Below are positions 9,092 to 16,655 of a stretch of 64,000 nucleotides of DNA, piece after piece. Below the pieces are notes generated by a model. The model ran no database searches and was not told where the DNA came from. It saw only the letters and a list, made by a program, of their open reading frames with translations. Each line of letters opens with the position of its first letter. Position 1 is the stretch's first letter. Made by a program: the position numbers and the translations under genes. The DNA is from Cognatundibacterium oligocarboniphilum (GTDB taxonomy: Bacteria; Pseudomonadota; Gammaproteobacteria; Burkholderiales; Burkholderiaceae_D), in contig NZ_JABXYJ010000001.1 in assembly GCF_013377855.1 (NCBI RefSeq), positions 310,001-374,000 of the forward strand. Reading direction: 5' to 3'.

Positions 9092-10351
9092 ATGAGTTCC
9101 GCCATGACCGATTATCTGGACGCACTGGAAACCCGCAATCCGCAAAGCCGGGAGCAGGCATTGATGACGCGCCTGCCGCAACTGGTCGCCCACGCGCAGA
9201 CTGCCCCCGGCTGGGCGCACATCCTGCACGGCGTGCAGGCGACTGATATCCGCAGCCGGCAGGCACTGGCGCAATTGCCGGTGACCAGAAAATCCGACCT
9301 CAAGACCTTACAACAGCAGCAGTTGCCTTTTGGTGGCCTGACCACTACGGAGAGCCGCCGGCTGGGGAGAATATTCATGTCGCCCGGCCCGATATTTGAT
9401 CCGGAAGGTAAAAGCGCTGACTGGTGGCGCTTTGCACGGCCGCTGCATGCCGCTGGGGTGCGTGCCGGCGACCTGATCCAGAACTGTTTTTCGTATCACT
9501 TCACTCCGGCTGCCTTCATGGTCGAAAGCGCAGCGCAACGGCTGGGCTGCACCGTGATTCCGGCGGGAATAGGGCAAACCGAAATGCAGATTCAGGCGAT
9601 GGCCAATCTCAAGCCGGATGCCTACGTCGGCACGCCCAGTTTTCTGAAAATCATACTGGAAAAAGCAGCCGACAGCGGTGTGGATATCTCCAGCGTGCGA
9701 CGGGCCGTGGTCGGTGCCGAAGCGCTGCCACCATCGCTGCGCCAGTGGCTGCAGGCCAATGGCGTGCCCCAGGTATTGCAGATGTATGCCAGTGCGGATA
9801 TCGGCAATATTGCTTATGAAACCATGAGCGATGGGCAGCTGAATCCCGGTATGGTGCTGGACGAAGACCTGATCCTTGAAATCGTCCGCCCCGGTACCGG
9901 CGATCCGGTGCCTGAGGGTGAAGTCGGGGAAATCGTCATCACTTCGTTTAATCCGGACTATCCGTTGATCCGTTTTGCCACCGGCGACATGTCCGCCATC
10001 CTGCCCGGTATTTCTCCTTGCGGCCGTACCAACCAGCGTATCAAAGGCTGGATGGGGCGCGCCGACCAGACCACCAAGGTCAAGGGCATGTTTGTTCATC
10101 CGTCCCAGATTGCAGAAGTGCTCAGGCGTCATCCGGAAATCCATAAAGCCCGTCTGGTAGTCAACGGCGAGATGGCCAACGATGTGATGACCTTGCATTG
10201 CGAAACCGGCGCGGTGAGCGCAGATTTTGAATCTGTGCTGATCACCACGCTGCGCGACATCACCAAGCTGCGCGCCGAAGTGCAGCTGGTGCCGGCCGGT
10301 AGTCTGCCGAACGACGGTAAAGTCATTGATGACATCCGCAAATATGAATAA
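9092..10351 (+). CDS. Phenylacetate-CoA ligase (PaaK)-like protein lacking the canonical P-loop
   Basis: A 419-residue adenylate-forming protein of the PaaK type: GDLIQNCFSYHFTP, RLGCTVIPAGIGQTEMQ and GTPSFLKIILE align with PaaK, and the C-terminal GRADQTTKVKGMFVHPSQI is the A8 motif with its lysine. The expected ATP P-loop (SSGTTGxPT) is missing; at that place residues 96-106 read MSPGPIFDPEG. Either the family uses a different phosphate loop or the protein no longer adenylates. It closes the ABC cassette, 45 bp after the LivF-type gene, and a terminator follows at 10378. ATG at 9092 was taken; 9104 is possible. Confidence 0.8.
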   Translation: MSSAMTDYLDALETRNPQSREQALMTRLPQLVAHAQTAPGWAHILHGVQATDIRSRQALAQLPVTRKSDLKTLQQQQLPFGGLTTTESRRLGRIFMSPGPIFDPEGKSADWWRFARPLHAAGVRAGDLIQNCFSYHFTPAAFMVESAAQRLGCTVIPAGIGQTEMQIQAMANLKPDAYVGTPSFLKIILEKAADSGVDISSVRRAVVGAEALPPSLRQWLQANGVPQVLQMYASADIGNIAYETMSDGQLNPGMVLDEDLILEIVRPGTGDPVPEGEVGEIVITSFNPDYPLIRFATGDMSAILPGISPCGRTNQRIKGWMGRADQTTKVKGMFVHPSQIAEVLRRHPEIHKARLVVNGEMANDVMTLHCETGAVSADFESVLITTLRDITKLRAEVQLVPAGSLPNDGKVIDDIRKYE

Positions 10352-10377
10352 ACCCTTTTACTGTAGGTCGCTTCCAC

Positions 10378-10403
10378 GGGGTGCCTGACGGCATCCCTTT
10401 TTT
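10378..10403 (+). terminator. Rho-independent terminator after the ABC/ligase cassette
   Basis: GGGGTGCC-TGAC-GGCATCCC forms an 8-bp stem with one G-U pair and a 4-base loop, followed directly by six T residues. It lies 26 bp after the PaaK-like gene and should end the cassette transcript. Confidence 0.8.
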
Positions 10404-10556
10404 CATCGCGTATTCAATATGATGACTGCCATGATTTAGCGCAACATGGCGTTGCATGATGATTGCCGCCGGACCATGGCTGGAGTATCGTTATCCCTAA
10501 AAAAATTCCACCAAGGAAAATATTGTTCCACCCTTTATCATCACTACGGAGACTTC

Positions 10557-11018
10557 ATGATGCGCAGCATATTCAAAATATTCAGCCTGTTCTTTTTCTC
10601 TCTCATCCTGAGCACAGCGGCGACTGCGGCTGAGCATGGCACTGCACAGGAAGCGGAAGCGATGGTGAAAAAAGCCATCGCCTATATGAAGACTAACGGA
10701 CAGGAAAAAGCGCTGACCGAATTTAATAATCCGAAAGGAAGTTTCGTCGACCGCGATCTGTATGTCTGGGTGGCAGAAAACAACGGCAAGGCTATCGCTC
10801 ACGGCGCCAATCAGCGTCTGGTCGGTAAAGACCTGCGCACCTTGCGCGATGTCGACAACAAAGCCTTCATCGAAGAAATTATGACGATGGCAAACAGCAA
10901 GGGAAAAGGCTGGGTCGATTATAAATGGCCGAATCCGGTCACTAAAGCGATTGAAGCGAAATCAACTTATTTTGAAAAATCCGGCGATCTGATTTTCGCC
11001 TGCGGCATCTACAAATAA
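10557..11018 (+). CDS. Periplasmic cache-domain protein
   Basis: A 153-residue secreted protein. A signal peptide (MMRSIFKIFSLFFFSLIL, cleavage near ATAA|EH) precedes a single small ligand-binding domain. The segments KAIAYMKTNGQEKALTEFNNPKG, FVDRDLYVWV and GKGWVDYKWPNP are characteristic of single-cache proteins, which bind small organic molecules such as short acids. No membrane anchor or signalling domain is attached, so it acts as a free periplasmic protein. Start at 10557 follows ACGGAGACTTC; an in-frame upstream extension from 10446 has no ribosome site. It is flanked by terminators on both sides and is probably monocistronic. The ligand is unknown. Confidence 0.82.
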   Translation: MMRSIFKIFSLFFFSLILSTAATAAEHGTAQEAEAMVKKAIAYMKTNGQEKALTEFNNPKGSFVDRDLYVWVAENNGKAIAHGANQRLVGKDLRTLRDVDNKAFIEEIMTMANSKGKGWVDYKWPNPVTKAIEAKSTYFEKSGDLIFACGIYK

Positions 11019-11033
11019 GGTCAGCAAAATACC

Positions 11034-11062
11034 AAAAAGGGGCGCAGACTGCGCCCCTTTTT
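11034..11062. terminator. Bidirectional rho-independent terminator
   Basis: AAAAAGGGGCGCA-GAC-TGCGCCCCTTTTT is a perfect 13-bp palindrome with a 3-base loop, A-rich on the left and T-rich on the right, so it can act on both strands. It separates the cache-domain gene (plus strand, ends 11018) from the convergent carbonic anhydrase gene (ends 11119). Confidence 0.92.
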
Positions 11063-11118
11063 CACATGTGTGCTGATGCTGAATAACTGTCGTTGAGCAG
11101 CGGTGTCGTGCCTGTTGC

Positions 11119-12291
11119 TCAGTTGGATTCCTTGATCAGGCGTCCTGACGTTTTCTGGATTGGCCGCGCATTCATCGGATACAAACGACTGAAGATGGCG
11201 AGCTGTTCCGCTGAAATTTCTACCGGCTCTTTCATGACCAACCACAGCACGCCTTCTGTACATGGCGGTGCTGTCAGCGACCCCATGTAGGTATAGTAAT
11301 CACGCTTCACCGGCAACAGCTGGTTCATATCCATCGCGACCAATGCCTGCTGCGCTTCATTTTTTTCCAGCGGCAGATTGTTCCATACCTGTTGCACCAG
11401 ACTGTGTGGCTTGCCGCGCTCCAGTAATACGGCAACCACGGCCAGCTTGCCTTCGGTATCCTGATGCACCAGATGCGCGACCATTTCAAAACTCTTGCCA
11501 TTGACCCTTTCTTCGGACGGCTTGTGGAAATGGAATTGCACCAGTTCATAACGATGTCCCAGCACGGTGATGTAATTTCCGGCGGCGATATTCACCCGTA
11601 TCGTATGACCGTTATCGATCACGCTGAAGCCGGAAGCCTGATAATCAAAGCCGATAGGATCAAGATCGACGCGAATGCCATCGCGGATATCAATCGGCGA
11701 CTGGCGTTCGCCATTGTCGCATTTGGCGTTGGCGGGACTCAGCTTGCCCCAGTTCTGCGGCCCACCCTCGCCCTGATAGCTCCAGTGTGCCGGGTTCGGC
11801 GGATTCAGCGCCGCCGCGACAGCAGCCGGGCCACGCTCGGCGTCGGCCTTGACTTTCAGTGGCTCTGCTTTTCTGGTCGGTGCCACATAAGGGGCACTAC
11901 GTGCGACGGAGCGTTGCGATGCCTTGGCCAGGTCTTCTTTGTCTTTACGCAAAGTCGCAAGCCGTTCCGCAATGCGCACAGCCAGTTCATCCGGACTGAT
12001 GGACTCTTTACCGGAATCTTTAGTGTCCTTGCTGTCTTTCGATGATTTACGCGCGTCCTTGCTGTCTTTGTCTTTGCTGTCCTTGTTATCTTTGTCTTTA
12101 CTGTCCTTGTTATCCTTACCCTCTTTGCTGTCTTTACTGTCCTTCTCTTTCGACGATGCGCTGTCATCCTTGGCCGCTACCTGTTTAATCGGCTTGGAGG
12201 AGGTGGATGTGCTGTCGCTGGCCTGTGCGGCGGGGAATGCCAGCATCAGCGATAGCAAAAGAACAGGAAAACGGCGCGGTAATGAAGACAT
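11119..12291 (-). CDS. Alpha-class carbonic anhydrase with Lys/Asp/Ser repeat linker
   Basis: A 390-residue exported protein. A signal peptide (cleavage near AQA|SD, residue 24) is followed by a low-complexity stretch, residues about 41-96, built of KDSKD/KDNKD units, then a helical segment and an alpha-carbonic anhydrase domain from about 168. Zinc ligands H254, H256 (FHFHKPSEE) and H273 (AHLVH) are present, as are T340 in GSLTAPPC and a likely disulfide C191-C344. It hydrates CO2 in the periplasm. The repeat region is unusual for the family. Being solitary and convergent on a terminator, it is probably monocistronic. Confidence 0.93.
   Translation of the reverse strand: MSSLPRRFPVLLLSLMLAFPAAQASDSTSTSSKPIKQVAAKDDSASSKEKDSKDSKEGKDNKDSKDKDNKDSKDKDSKDARKSSKDSKDTKDSGKESISPDELAVRIAERLATLRKDKEDLAKASQRSVARSAPYVAPTRKAEPLKVKADAERGPAAVAAALNPPNPAHWSYQGEGGPQNWGKLSPANAKCDNGERQSPIDIRDGIRVDLDPIGFDYQASGFSVIDNGHTIRVNIAAGNYITVLGHRYELVQFHFHKPSEERVNGKSFEMVAHLVHQDTEGKLAVVAVLLERGKPHSLVQQVWNNLPLEKNEAQQALVAMDMNQLLPVKRDYYTYMGSLTAPPCTEGVLWLVMKEPVEISAEQLAIFSRLYPMNARPIQKTSGRLIKESN
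12004..12171 (-). repeat. Coding tandem repeat (KDSKD/KDNKD units) in the carbonic anhydrase
   Basis: Near-identical units built on TTTGCTGTC and CTTGTTATC (plus-strand reading) recur through this stretch and encode alternating Lys-Asp and Ser/Asn-Lys units, residues about 41-96. The run is strongly charged and probably unstructured, linking signal peptide and enzyme. Such arrays can change length by slippage. Confidence 0.8.
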
Positions 12292-12382
12292 GATGGGACG
12301 GAGATAAGCAGAGGATATTCCGGTTACGGCAGCGCCTGCCGCAAACTTGAGTTCCGCACAGCAATTTTCAACATCCCTGCGC

Positions 12383-13363
12383 TCAGACAGCCAACCCCAG
12401 CCTTGCCCTGGCGGCCTGATATTCGGCAGTCAGACGACGCACCACCTCGGCCACAGAAGGCGCATCCTGCATCAGGCCCACGCCCTGACCAGCGCCCCAG
12501 ATATCGCGCCAGGCTTTGGCTTTGCTGCCGCTGCCCGAACTGAAATTCATTTTTGATTTGTCAGCGACAGGCAGATTGTCCGGATCCAGTCCGGCGGCAA
12601 TGATAGATTTTTTCAGATAATTGCCATGCACTCCGGTAAACAGATTGGTATACACAATGTCGGCAGCGGCAGATTCGATGATCGTCTGGCGGTAAGCCTC
12701 GTCAATATTTGATTCCTGGGTCGCCAGCCAGCGCGAGCCGATATAGGCAAAGTCTGCGCCCATGGCCTGCGCCGCCAGAATCGCGTCGCCTGTCGCAATC
12801 GCACCGGACAAAGCGATCGGCCCATCGAAGAAGCGGCGTACTTCGCCCACCAGCGCAAAAGGCGACAGACCGCCAGCATGGCCACCGGCACCGGCGGCAA
12901 CCAGGATCAGGCCATCCACACCGGCTTCCAGCGCTTTTTCTGCATGGCGGATCGAAATCACGTCATGCAGCACGATGCCGCCGTAACTGTGAATGGCGTC
13001 CAGCATCTCATGCGGCGGCGCGCGCAGAGAAGAAATGATCATCGGAACCCGATGTTTAACGCAGACCTCGACATCATGCGCCAGCCGGTCATTCGACTGA
13101 TGCACGATCTGGTTCACGGCAATCGGTCCGACCCGCTGTGCAGGATGAGCGCGCTGGAATTCAGCCAACTCATGCTGCAAATCCGTCAGCCAGGTGTCGA
13201 GCAGTTCGGCGGGCCGGGCATTCAACGCCGGGAAGGAGCCGACAATGCCGGCTTTGCATTGAGCAGCCACCAGTCGGGGGCCGCTGGCGATAAACATCGG
13301 CGAAGCAATCACCGGCAGTGCCAGGTTCTGCAATACGGCAGGTAAATGGGAGGAATTCTGCAT
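12383..13363 (-). CDS. NAD(P)H-dependent flavin oxidoreductase / nitronate monooxygenase family
   Basis: A 326-residue TIM-barrel flavoprotein of the 2-nitropropane dioxygenase family. Seen are the N-terminal PVIASPMFIASGPRLVAAQCKAGIVGSFP type opening, the GLILVAAGAGGHAGG phosphate-binding turn, and ALSGAIATGDAILAAQAMGADFAYIGSRW, the standard FMN phosphate site. Start at 13363 is supported by GAAAGGAGC seven bases upstream; an open frame up to 13543 lacks a ribosome site. Such enzymes oxidise alkyl nitronates or act as NADH:quinone reductases. The gene is divergent from a crotonase, with about 205 bp between starts. Confidence 0.88.
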   Translation of the reverse strand: MQNSSHLPAVLQNLALPVIASPMFIASGPRLVAAQCKAGIVGSFPALNARPAELLDTWLTDLQHELAEFQRAHPAQRVGPIAVNQIVHQSNDRLAHDVEVCVKHRVPMIISSLRAPPHEMLDAIHSYGGIVLHDVISIRHAEKALEAGVDGLILVAAGAGGHAGGLSPFALVGEVRRFFDGPIALSGAIATGDAILAAQAMGADFAYIGSRWLATQESNIDEAYRQTIIESAAADIVYTNLFTGVHGNYLKKSIIAAGLDPDNLPVADKSKMNFSSGSGSKAKAWRDIWGAGQGVGLMQDAPSVAEVVRRLTAEYQAARARLGLAV

Positions 13364-13568
13364 CAATGCTCCTTTCAGGCACGCAACACCGGAACATCCG
13401 GCGGAGGTCTGTGCTGGATTAACGGTACAAGGGTCTGCTATGATCTTATCAGAAAAAGCACGATTGTTCGGAATTTGATGCATCACTGTTCCGGATAGCC
13501 TGACCACACTTCCGCAGCAGGCGCTGTTCCCTGTGGCGGCCACATTTCATCCCATCAAGGAATCTTCC

Positions 13569-14426
13569 ATGCGTTATCAATGTTTCGATTTCAGCATCGA
13601 TCAGAAAATTGCCCATCTGCGCTTTAACCGCCCGGATGCCATGAATACGATGCAGCCGGTATTTTTCCGTGAGCTGGTCAATATCCTGCAACAGTTGCAG
13701 CGTGAAGCCAGTGCGCGGGTGCTGGTGATTTCTTCCACCGGCAAGCATTTCACGGCCGGGATGGCGCTCGATGTGTTTGCCGCAGGCGGCGGCATCACGC
13801 TGGATGATCAACAGGCGGTTGGCCGCGCCAATATCGCGCTGGCGCTGCAGGAGATGCACCAGTCTTTCAATCTGATCGAGCAGTTGCGGATGCCTGTTAT
13901 TACAGCAATCCACGGCGGCTGCATCGGTGGCGGCGTCGATCTGATCTGCGCGGCGGATATCCGGCTGGCGAGCCAGGATGCATTTTTCTGCATTCAGGAA
14001 ATCAATATCGGCATGACCGCCGATCTGGGCACGCTGCAACGACTGCCAAAGCTGATCCCGGAAGGCATCGTGCATGAAATGGCTTATACCGGACGCCGCC
14101 TGCCGGCAGCCCGGGCCCAGGCGGTGGGGCTGATCAACGAAGTATTTGAAACGCAGCAGGCAATGCTGGATGCCGCCATCCAGATGGCCAAAGAAATCAC
14201 GGAAAAGCCGCCGGTTGCCATCTGGGGCAGCAAGCAGGCGATTCACTATGCGCGCGACCATTCCACGCAGGACGCCTTACAGCAAATGGGCTGGCTGCAA
14301 TCGGGTATCTGGCAGAGCGCCAACCTGATGGAAGCCTTCATGGCCAAACAACAGGGGCGCGCGCCGCAGTTTGCCGATCTGGCGACATTGCACCCGTTCA
14401 ACGAAGCGCCTTATCAGCTCAAATAG
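13569..14426 (+). CDS. Crotonase, delta(3,5)-delta(2,4)-dienoyl-CoA isomerase type
   Basis: A 285-residue enoyl-CoA hydratase-superfamily protein. GGCIGGGVDLICAADIR and AFFCIQEINIGMTADLGTLQRLPK match the ECH1 subgroup; D124, E144 and D152 correspond to the acidic residues described for mammalian dienoyl-CoA isomerase. It should shift double bonds in unsaturated acyl-CoAs during beta-oxidation. A start at 13569 with AAGGAA upstream fits better than the open frame from 13533. Next to it are a divergent flavin oxidoreductase and a convergent metallo-hydrolase operon. Subgroup is likely; exact substrate is inference. Confidence 0.88.
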   Translation: MRYQCFDFSIDQKIAHLRFNRPDAMNTMQPVFFRELVNILQQLQREASARVLVISSTGKHFTAGMALDVFAAGGGITLDDQQAVGRANIALALQEMHQSFNLIEQLRMPVITAIHGGCIGGGVDLICAADIRLASQDAFFCIQEINIGMTADLGTLQRLPKLIPEGIVHEMAYTGRRLPAARAQAVGLINEVFETQQAMLDAAIQMAKEITEKPPVAIWGSKQAIHYARDHSTQDALQQMGWLQSGIWQSANLMEAFMAKQQGRAPQFADLATLHPFNEAPYQLK

Positions 14427-14479
14427 GACATCAGATAAAACGCTGTGGGAAAGTGGCAGAGAATACGGGGCGGCCAGCT

Positions 14480-15406
14480 TCAGCGCTGGCTGATCAAAAC
14501 GCCGGATTCCAGCCGCGCCGCGCCGGCACGCACCAGTTCGGCAGCGATCTGCTCGATCAGATCGTGTTCCGGTAAATCCAGCTGCCGGGCAGCGGCCTGC
14601 ATCAGGCGGCTTTGCCTCAGCTGCTGCCGGACTGCGTCAAAACTGATGGCACGTTGCTCCAGCAACAGAAATGCCAGCAGCACCTTGATGGCATTACGGG
14701 CATTGCGCCGGGTATCTGCCGCCAGGAAATCGACCCGGCTCTGAGCTCTTGCCAGCGCGCCCTGCACGTCGGTAAAAGGCGCCCCGTGACCGGGAATCAC
14801 CAACCGCACATCCAGCTCACGGATCGTCTGCAAAATCGCGGCCTGCTCTGCAAAACCCGATTCCCCTTCCAGCTCAGGAAAAATCACGCCGAATCCGTTT
14901 TCCCACAATGCGTCGGCGGAAATCAGCAATGCCTGTCCGGGACAATACAAAATCATGGAATGCGGATCGTGTCCCGGTGCGCTGAGCACCTCCCACGTCA
15001 GATCACCCAGCCTGAGCACATCACCATGCGCGATGCAGCCATCATGCCGGAAACGTTCGCACTGCTGCCCGGTGGAGGCATACGGCAGACGGTCTTCGTC
15101 CCAATCCGCCACGGCACTGGCTTCCTGTACGGGAACCAGCGTGCGACAGGCGTAATGCCGCTGCAGCAAGGCGTTGCCGCCACAATGATCGGAATGCAGA
15201 TGGGTATTGATCAACAAGTCCAGCGGCCGCCCCTGCAGCGCATGCTGCACCAGCGCCAGCGTCTGCTGTGCATGGCTCAGATAACCGGAATCGACCAGCG
15301 CGGTGTCGTCCCTGCCCAGAAACAGGATGTTATTGGAAGACAGCCAGCCCCGTTCAAATACTCGCATGCTGGCAGGAAGAGCGAAGGCAGTATCCGGAGT
15401 AGTCAT
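14480..15406 (-). CDS. Metallo-beta-lactamase fold hydrolase
   Basis: A 308-residue protein with the binuclear metal motif HLHSDHCGG (H69, H71, D73, H74), later SAPGHDPHSMILY with the third metal His, and VIPGHGAP. This fits the glyoxalase II/MBL-fold hydrolase group, with a C-terminal helical extension (about 215-308) like that in some RNA- or CoA-thioester-acting members. It is the last of three minus-strand genes (YbaK, DUF1289, MBL) separated by 14-16 bp. Substrate unknown. Confidence 0.9.
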   Translation of the reverse strand: MTTPDTAFALPASMRVFERGWLSSNNILFLGRDDTALVDSGYLSHAQQTLALVQHALQGRPLDLLINTHLHSDHCGGNALLQRHYACRTLVPVQEASAVADWDEDRLPYASTGQQCERFRHDGCIAHGDVLRLGDLTWEVLSAPGHDPHSMILYCPGQALLISADALWENGFGVIFPELEGESGFAEQAAILQTIRELDVRLVIPGHGAPFTDVQGALARAQSRVDFLAADTRRNARNAIKVLLAFLLLEQRAISFDAVRQQLRQSRLMQAAARQLDLPEHDLIEQIAAELVRAGAARLESGVLISQR

Positions 15407-15422
15407 GATATTCGGCGAAAAA

Positions 15423-15629
15423 TTAAAACATGCGCTGGCGGATCAACCGCCAGATCCGCAATTTTTCCTGATCAGCCGCAGTACTCCAGCAGGTGATTTC
15501 TTCTATCGTGCGGAAACAGCCGGCACACCAGGCTTTTTCCTGATCCATGCGGCAGATGCCGACGCAAGGTGAGGGTACGGGCATGCCTTCTGCAGGCGCA
15601 TCCGGATCGAATTCAGCCAAAATACTCAT
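15423..15629 (-). CDS. DUF1289 domain-containing protein
   Basis: A 68-residue protein with the DUF1289 pattern: SPCVGICRMDQEKAWCAGCFRTIEEI holds four spaced cysteines, followed by W...KLRIWRLIRQR. The cysteines probably bind a metal; the function is unknown. It lies between the YbaK-type gene (14 bp upstream) and the MBL hydrolase (16 bp downstream), so the three are likely one transcript. Confidence 0.9.
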   Translation of the reverse strand: MSILAEFDPDAPAEGMPVPSPCVGICRMDQEKAWCAGCFRTIEEITCWSTAADQEKLRIWRLIRQRMF

Positions 15630-15643
15630 CCATCATCCTGTCT

Positions 15644-16144
15644 TCAGTGACTTGCCACATCGGCCACCGGCGCACCGGTCATGGCGACCAGCTGTTGCGG
15701 CGTCAGGCTGAATACCGCGTGCGGATGACCGGCAGCAGCCCATACTTTTTCAAATTGCAGCAAATCCTGATCGATCAGCATGATCGTATTACCGACATGA
15801 CCAACCGGGCATACGCCACCGATCGCATAGCCAATTTTTTCACGTACGAATCTGGCGTCTGCCTTGGACAAAGGGCCGACCAGTGCAGCGACTTTCTGTT
15901 CATCGACCCGGTTTGCACCACTTGCCACCACCATCACGGCAGCGTCATCGCCGGTCCGGCGGAACACGATAGATTTCGCGATTTCCGCCACGCTGCAACC
16001 GAGTCCGGCAGCCGCCTCGGCAGAGGTACGACCGGTTTCCGGCAGCATCACGACCGGATATTCATGGCCCATTGCCTGCAGTAAATCCGCCACACGGCGG
16101 GCGGTTTCCGGAAGTGATTGTCCGACAGATATTTGTTCTGGCAT
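15644..16144 (-). CDS. YbaK/EbsC family aminoacyl-tRNA deacylase-like protein
   Basis: A 166-residue protein of the YbaK/ProX editing superfamily: AEIAKSIVFR with its conserved lysine, then VVASGANRVDEQKVAAL, FVREKIGYAIGGVCPVGH and a final QQLVAMTGAPVADV. Relatives deacylate mischarged tRNA in the cytoplasm. Start at 16144 was chosen for AGGAA upstream and because the homologous domain begins here; the open frame extends to 16348 but runs into the PilZ remnant. It heads the three-gene minus-strand operon. Confidence 0.9.
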   Translation of the reverse strand: MPEQISVGQSLPETARRVADLLQAMGHEYPVVMLPETGRTSAEAAAGLGCSVAEIAKSIVFRRTGDDAAVMVVASGANRVDEQKVAALVGPLSKADARFVREKIGYAIGGVCPVGHVGNTIMLIDQDLLQFEKVWAAAGHPHAVFSLTPQQLVAMTGAPVADVASH

Positions 16145-16233
16145 GTCTGTTTTTTCCTGAATGAAGGACAGGTAAGACCCTGTCCGGCTCTGGTTCTGCA
16201 GAACCTTATAACACAGCACCGGGCAGCCTGCAG

Positions 16234-16560
16234 TCAGCCGCCCCAGCTTGCCAGCAATTCTGCATGTTCGGGCGGAAAATACAGGCATTTCAGGCCGGCA
16301 CGGTATTCGCTGCCGCTCAGTATCGTATAGATACAGGTCACCTTGCATACCACCTAGGTGCGGACCGACGCATCGCGCGGACTGGGTACCTCCATCATCA
16401 TCTGATAATCCTGTTTTTCCTTCAGCATGACCCCTATCTGCATCTGAATTCCGGCGGCAGAAAAATTAACGATTTTGGAAGGAACAATTCTGCCGGGAAC
16501 AACCTGAACAGCGGATCGCCAAGAGACAGCAAGGCGCGGATTAATGCGGGAATCACTCAT
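16234..16560 (-). pseudogene. PilZ-like domain gene interrupted by an in-frame TAG
   Basis: From ATG at 16560, 68 codons read into TAG at 16354-16356. The same frame then continues for 39 codons (VVCKVTCIYTILSGSEYRAG... to WGG) and stops with TGA at 16234. Read through, the product of about 108 residues has the length and order of a PilZ domain: an Arg-rich start (NPRLAVSWR), the NFSAAG turn equivalent to D/NxSxxG, and a C-terminal YRAGLKCLYF strand. PilZ domains bind cyclic di-GMP. One base change explains the break, so recent inactivation, read-through or a sequencing error are all possible. No clear ribosome site is seen. Confidence 0.7.
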
Positions 16561-16655
16561 AAAACACAATCATCACAACAAAAATAAGCAGACATCAGAA
16601 CCAACATCAGATTGTAACAATGAAACAGAAAAAACTCAGGCATCCCGACAGGTCG

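Noticed and set aside
16145..16348. N-terminal extension of the YbaK-type gene by 68 codons
   Set aside because: The homologous domain starts at 16144 with a ribosome site, and the extension overlaps the PilZ remnant in another frame.
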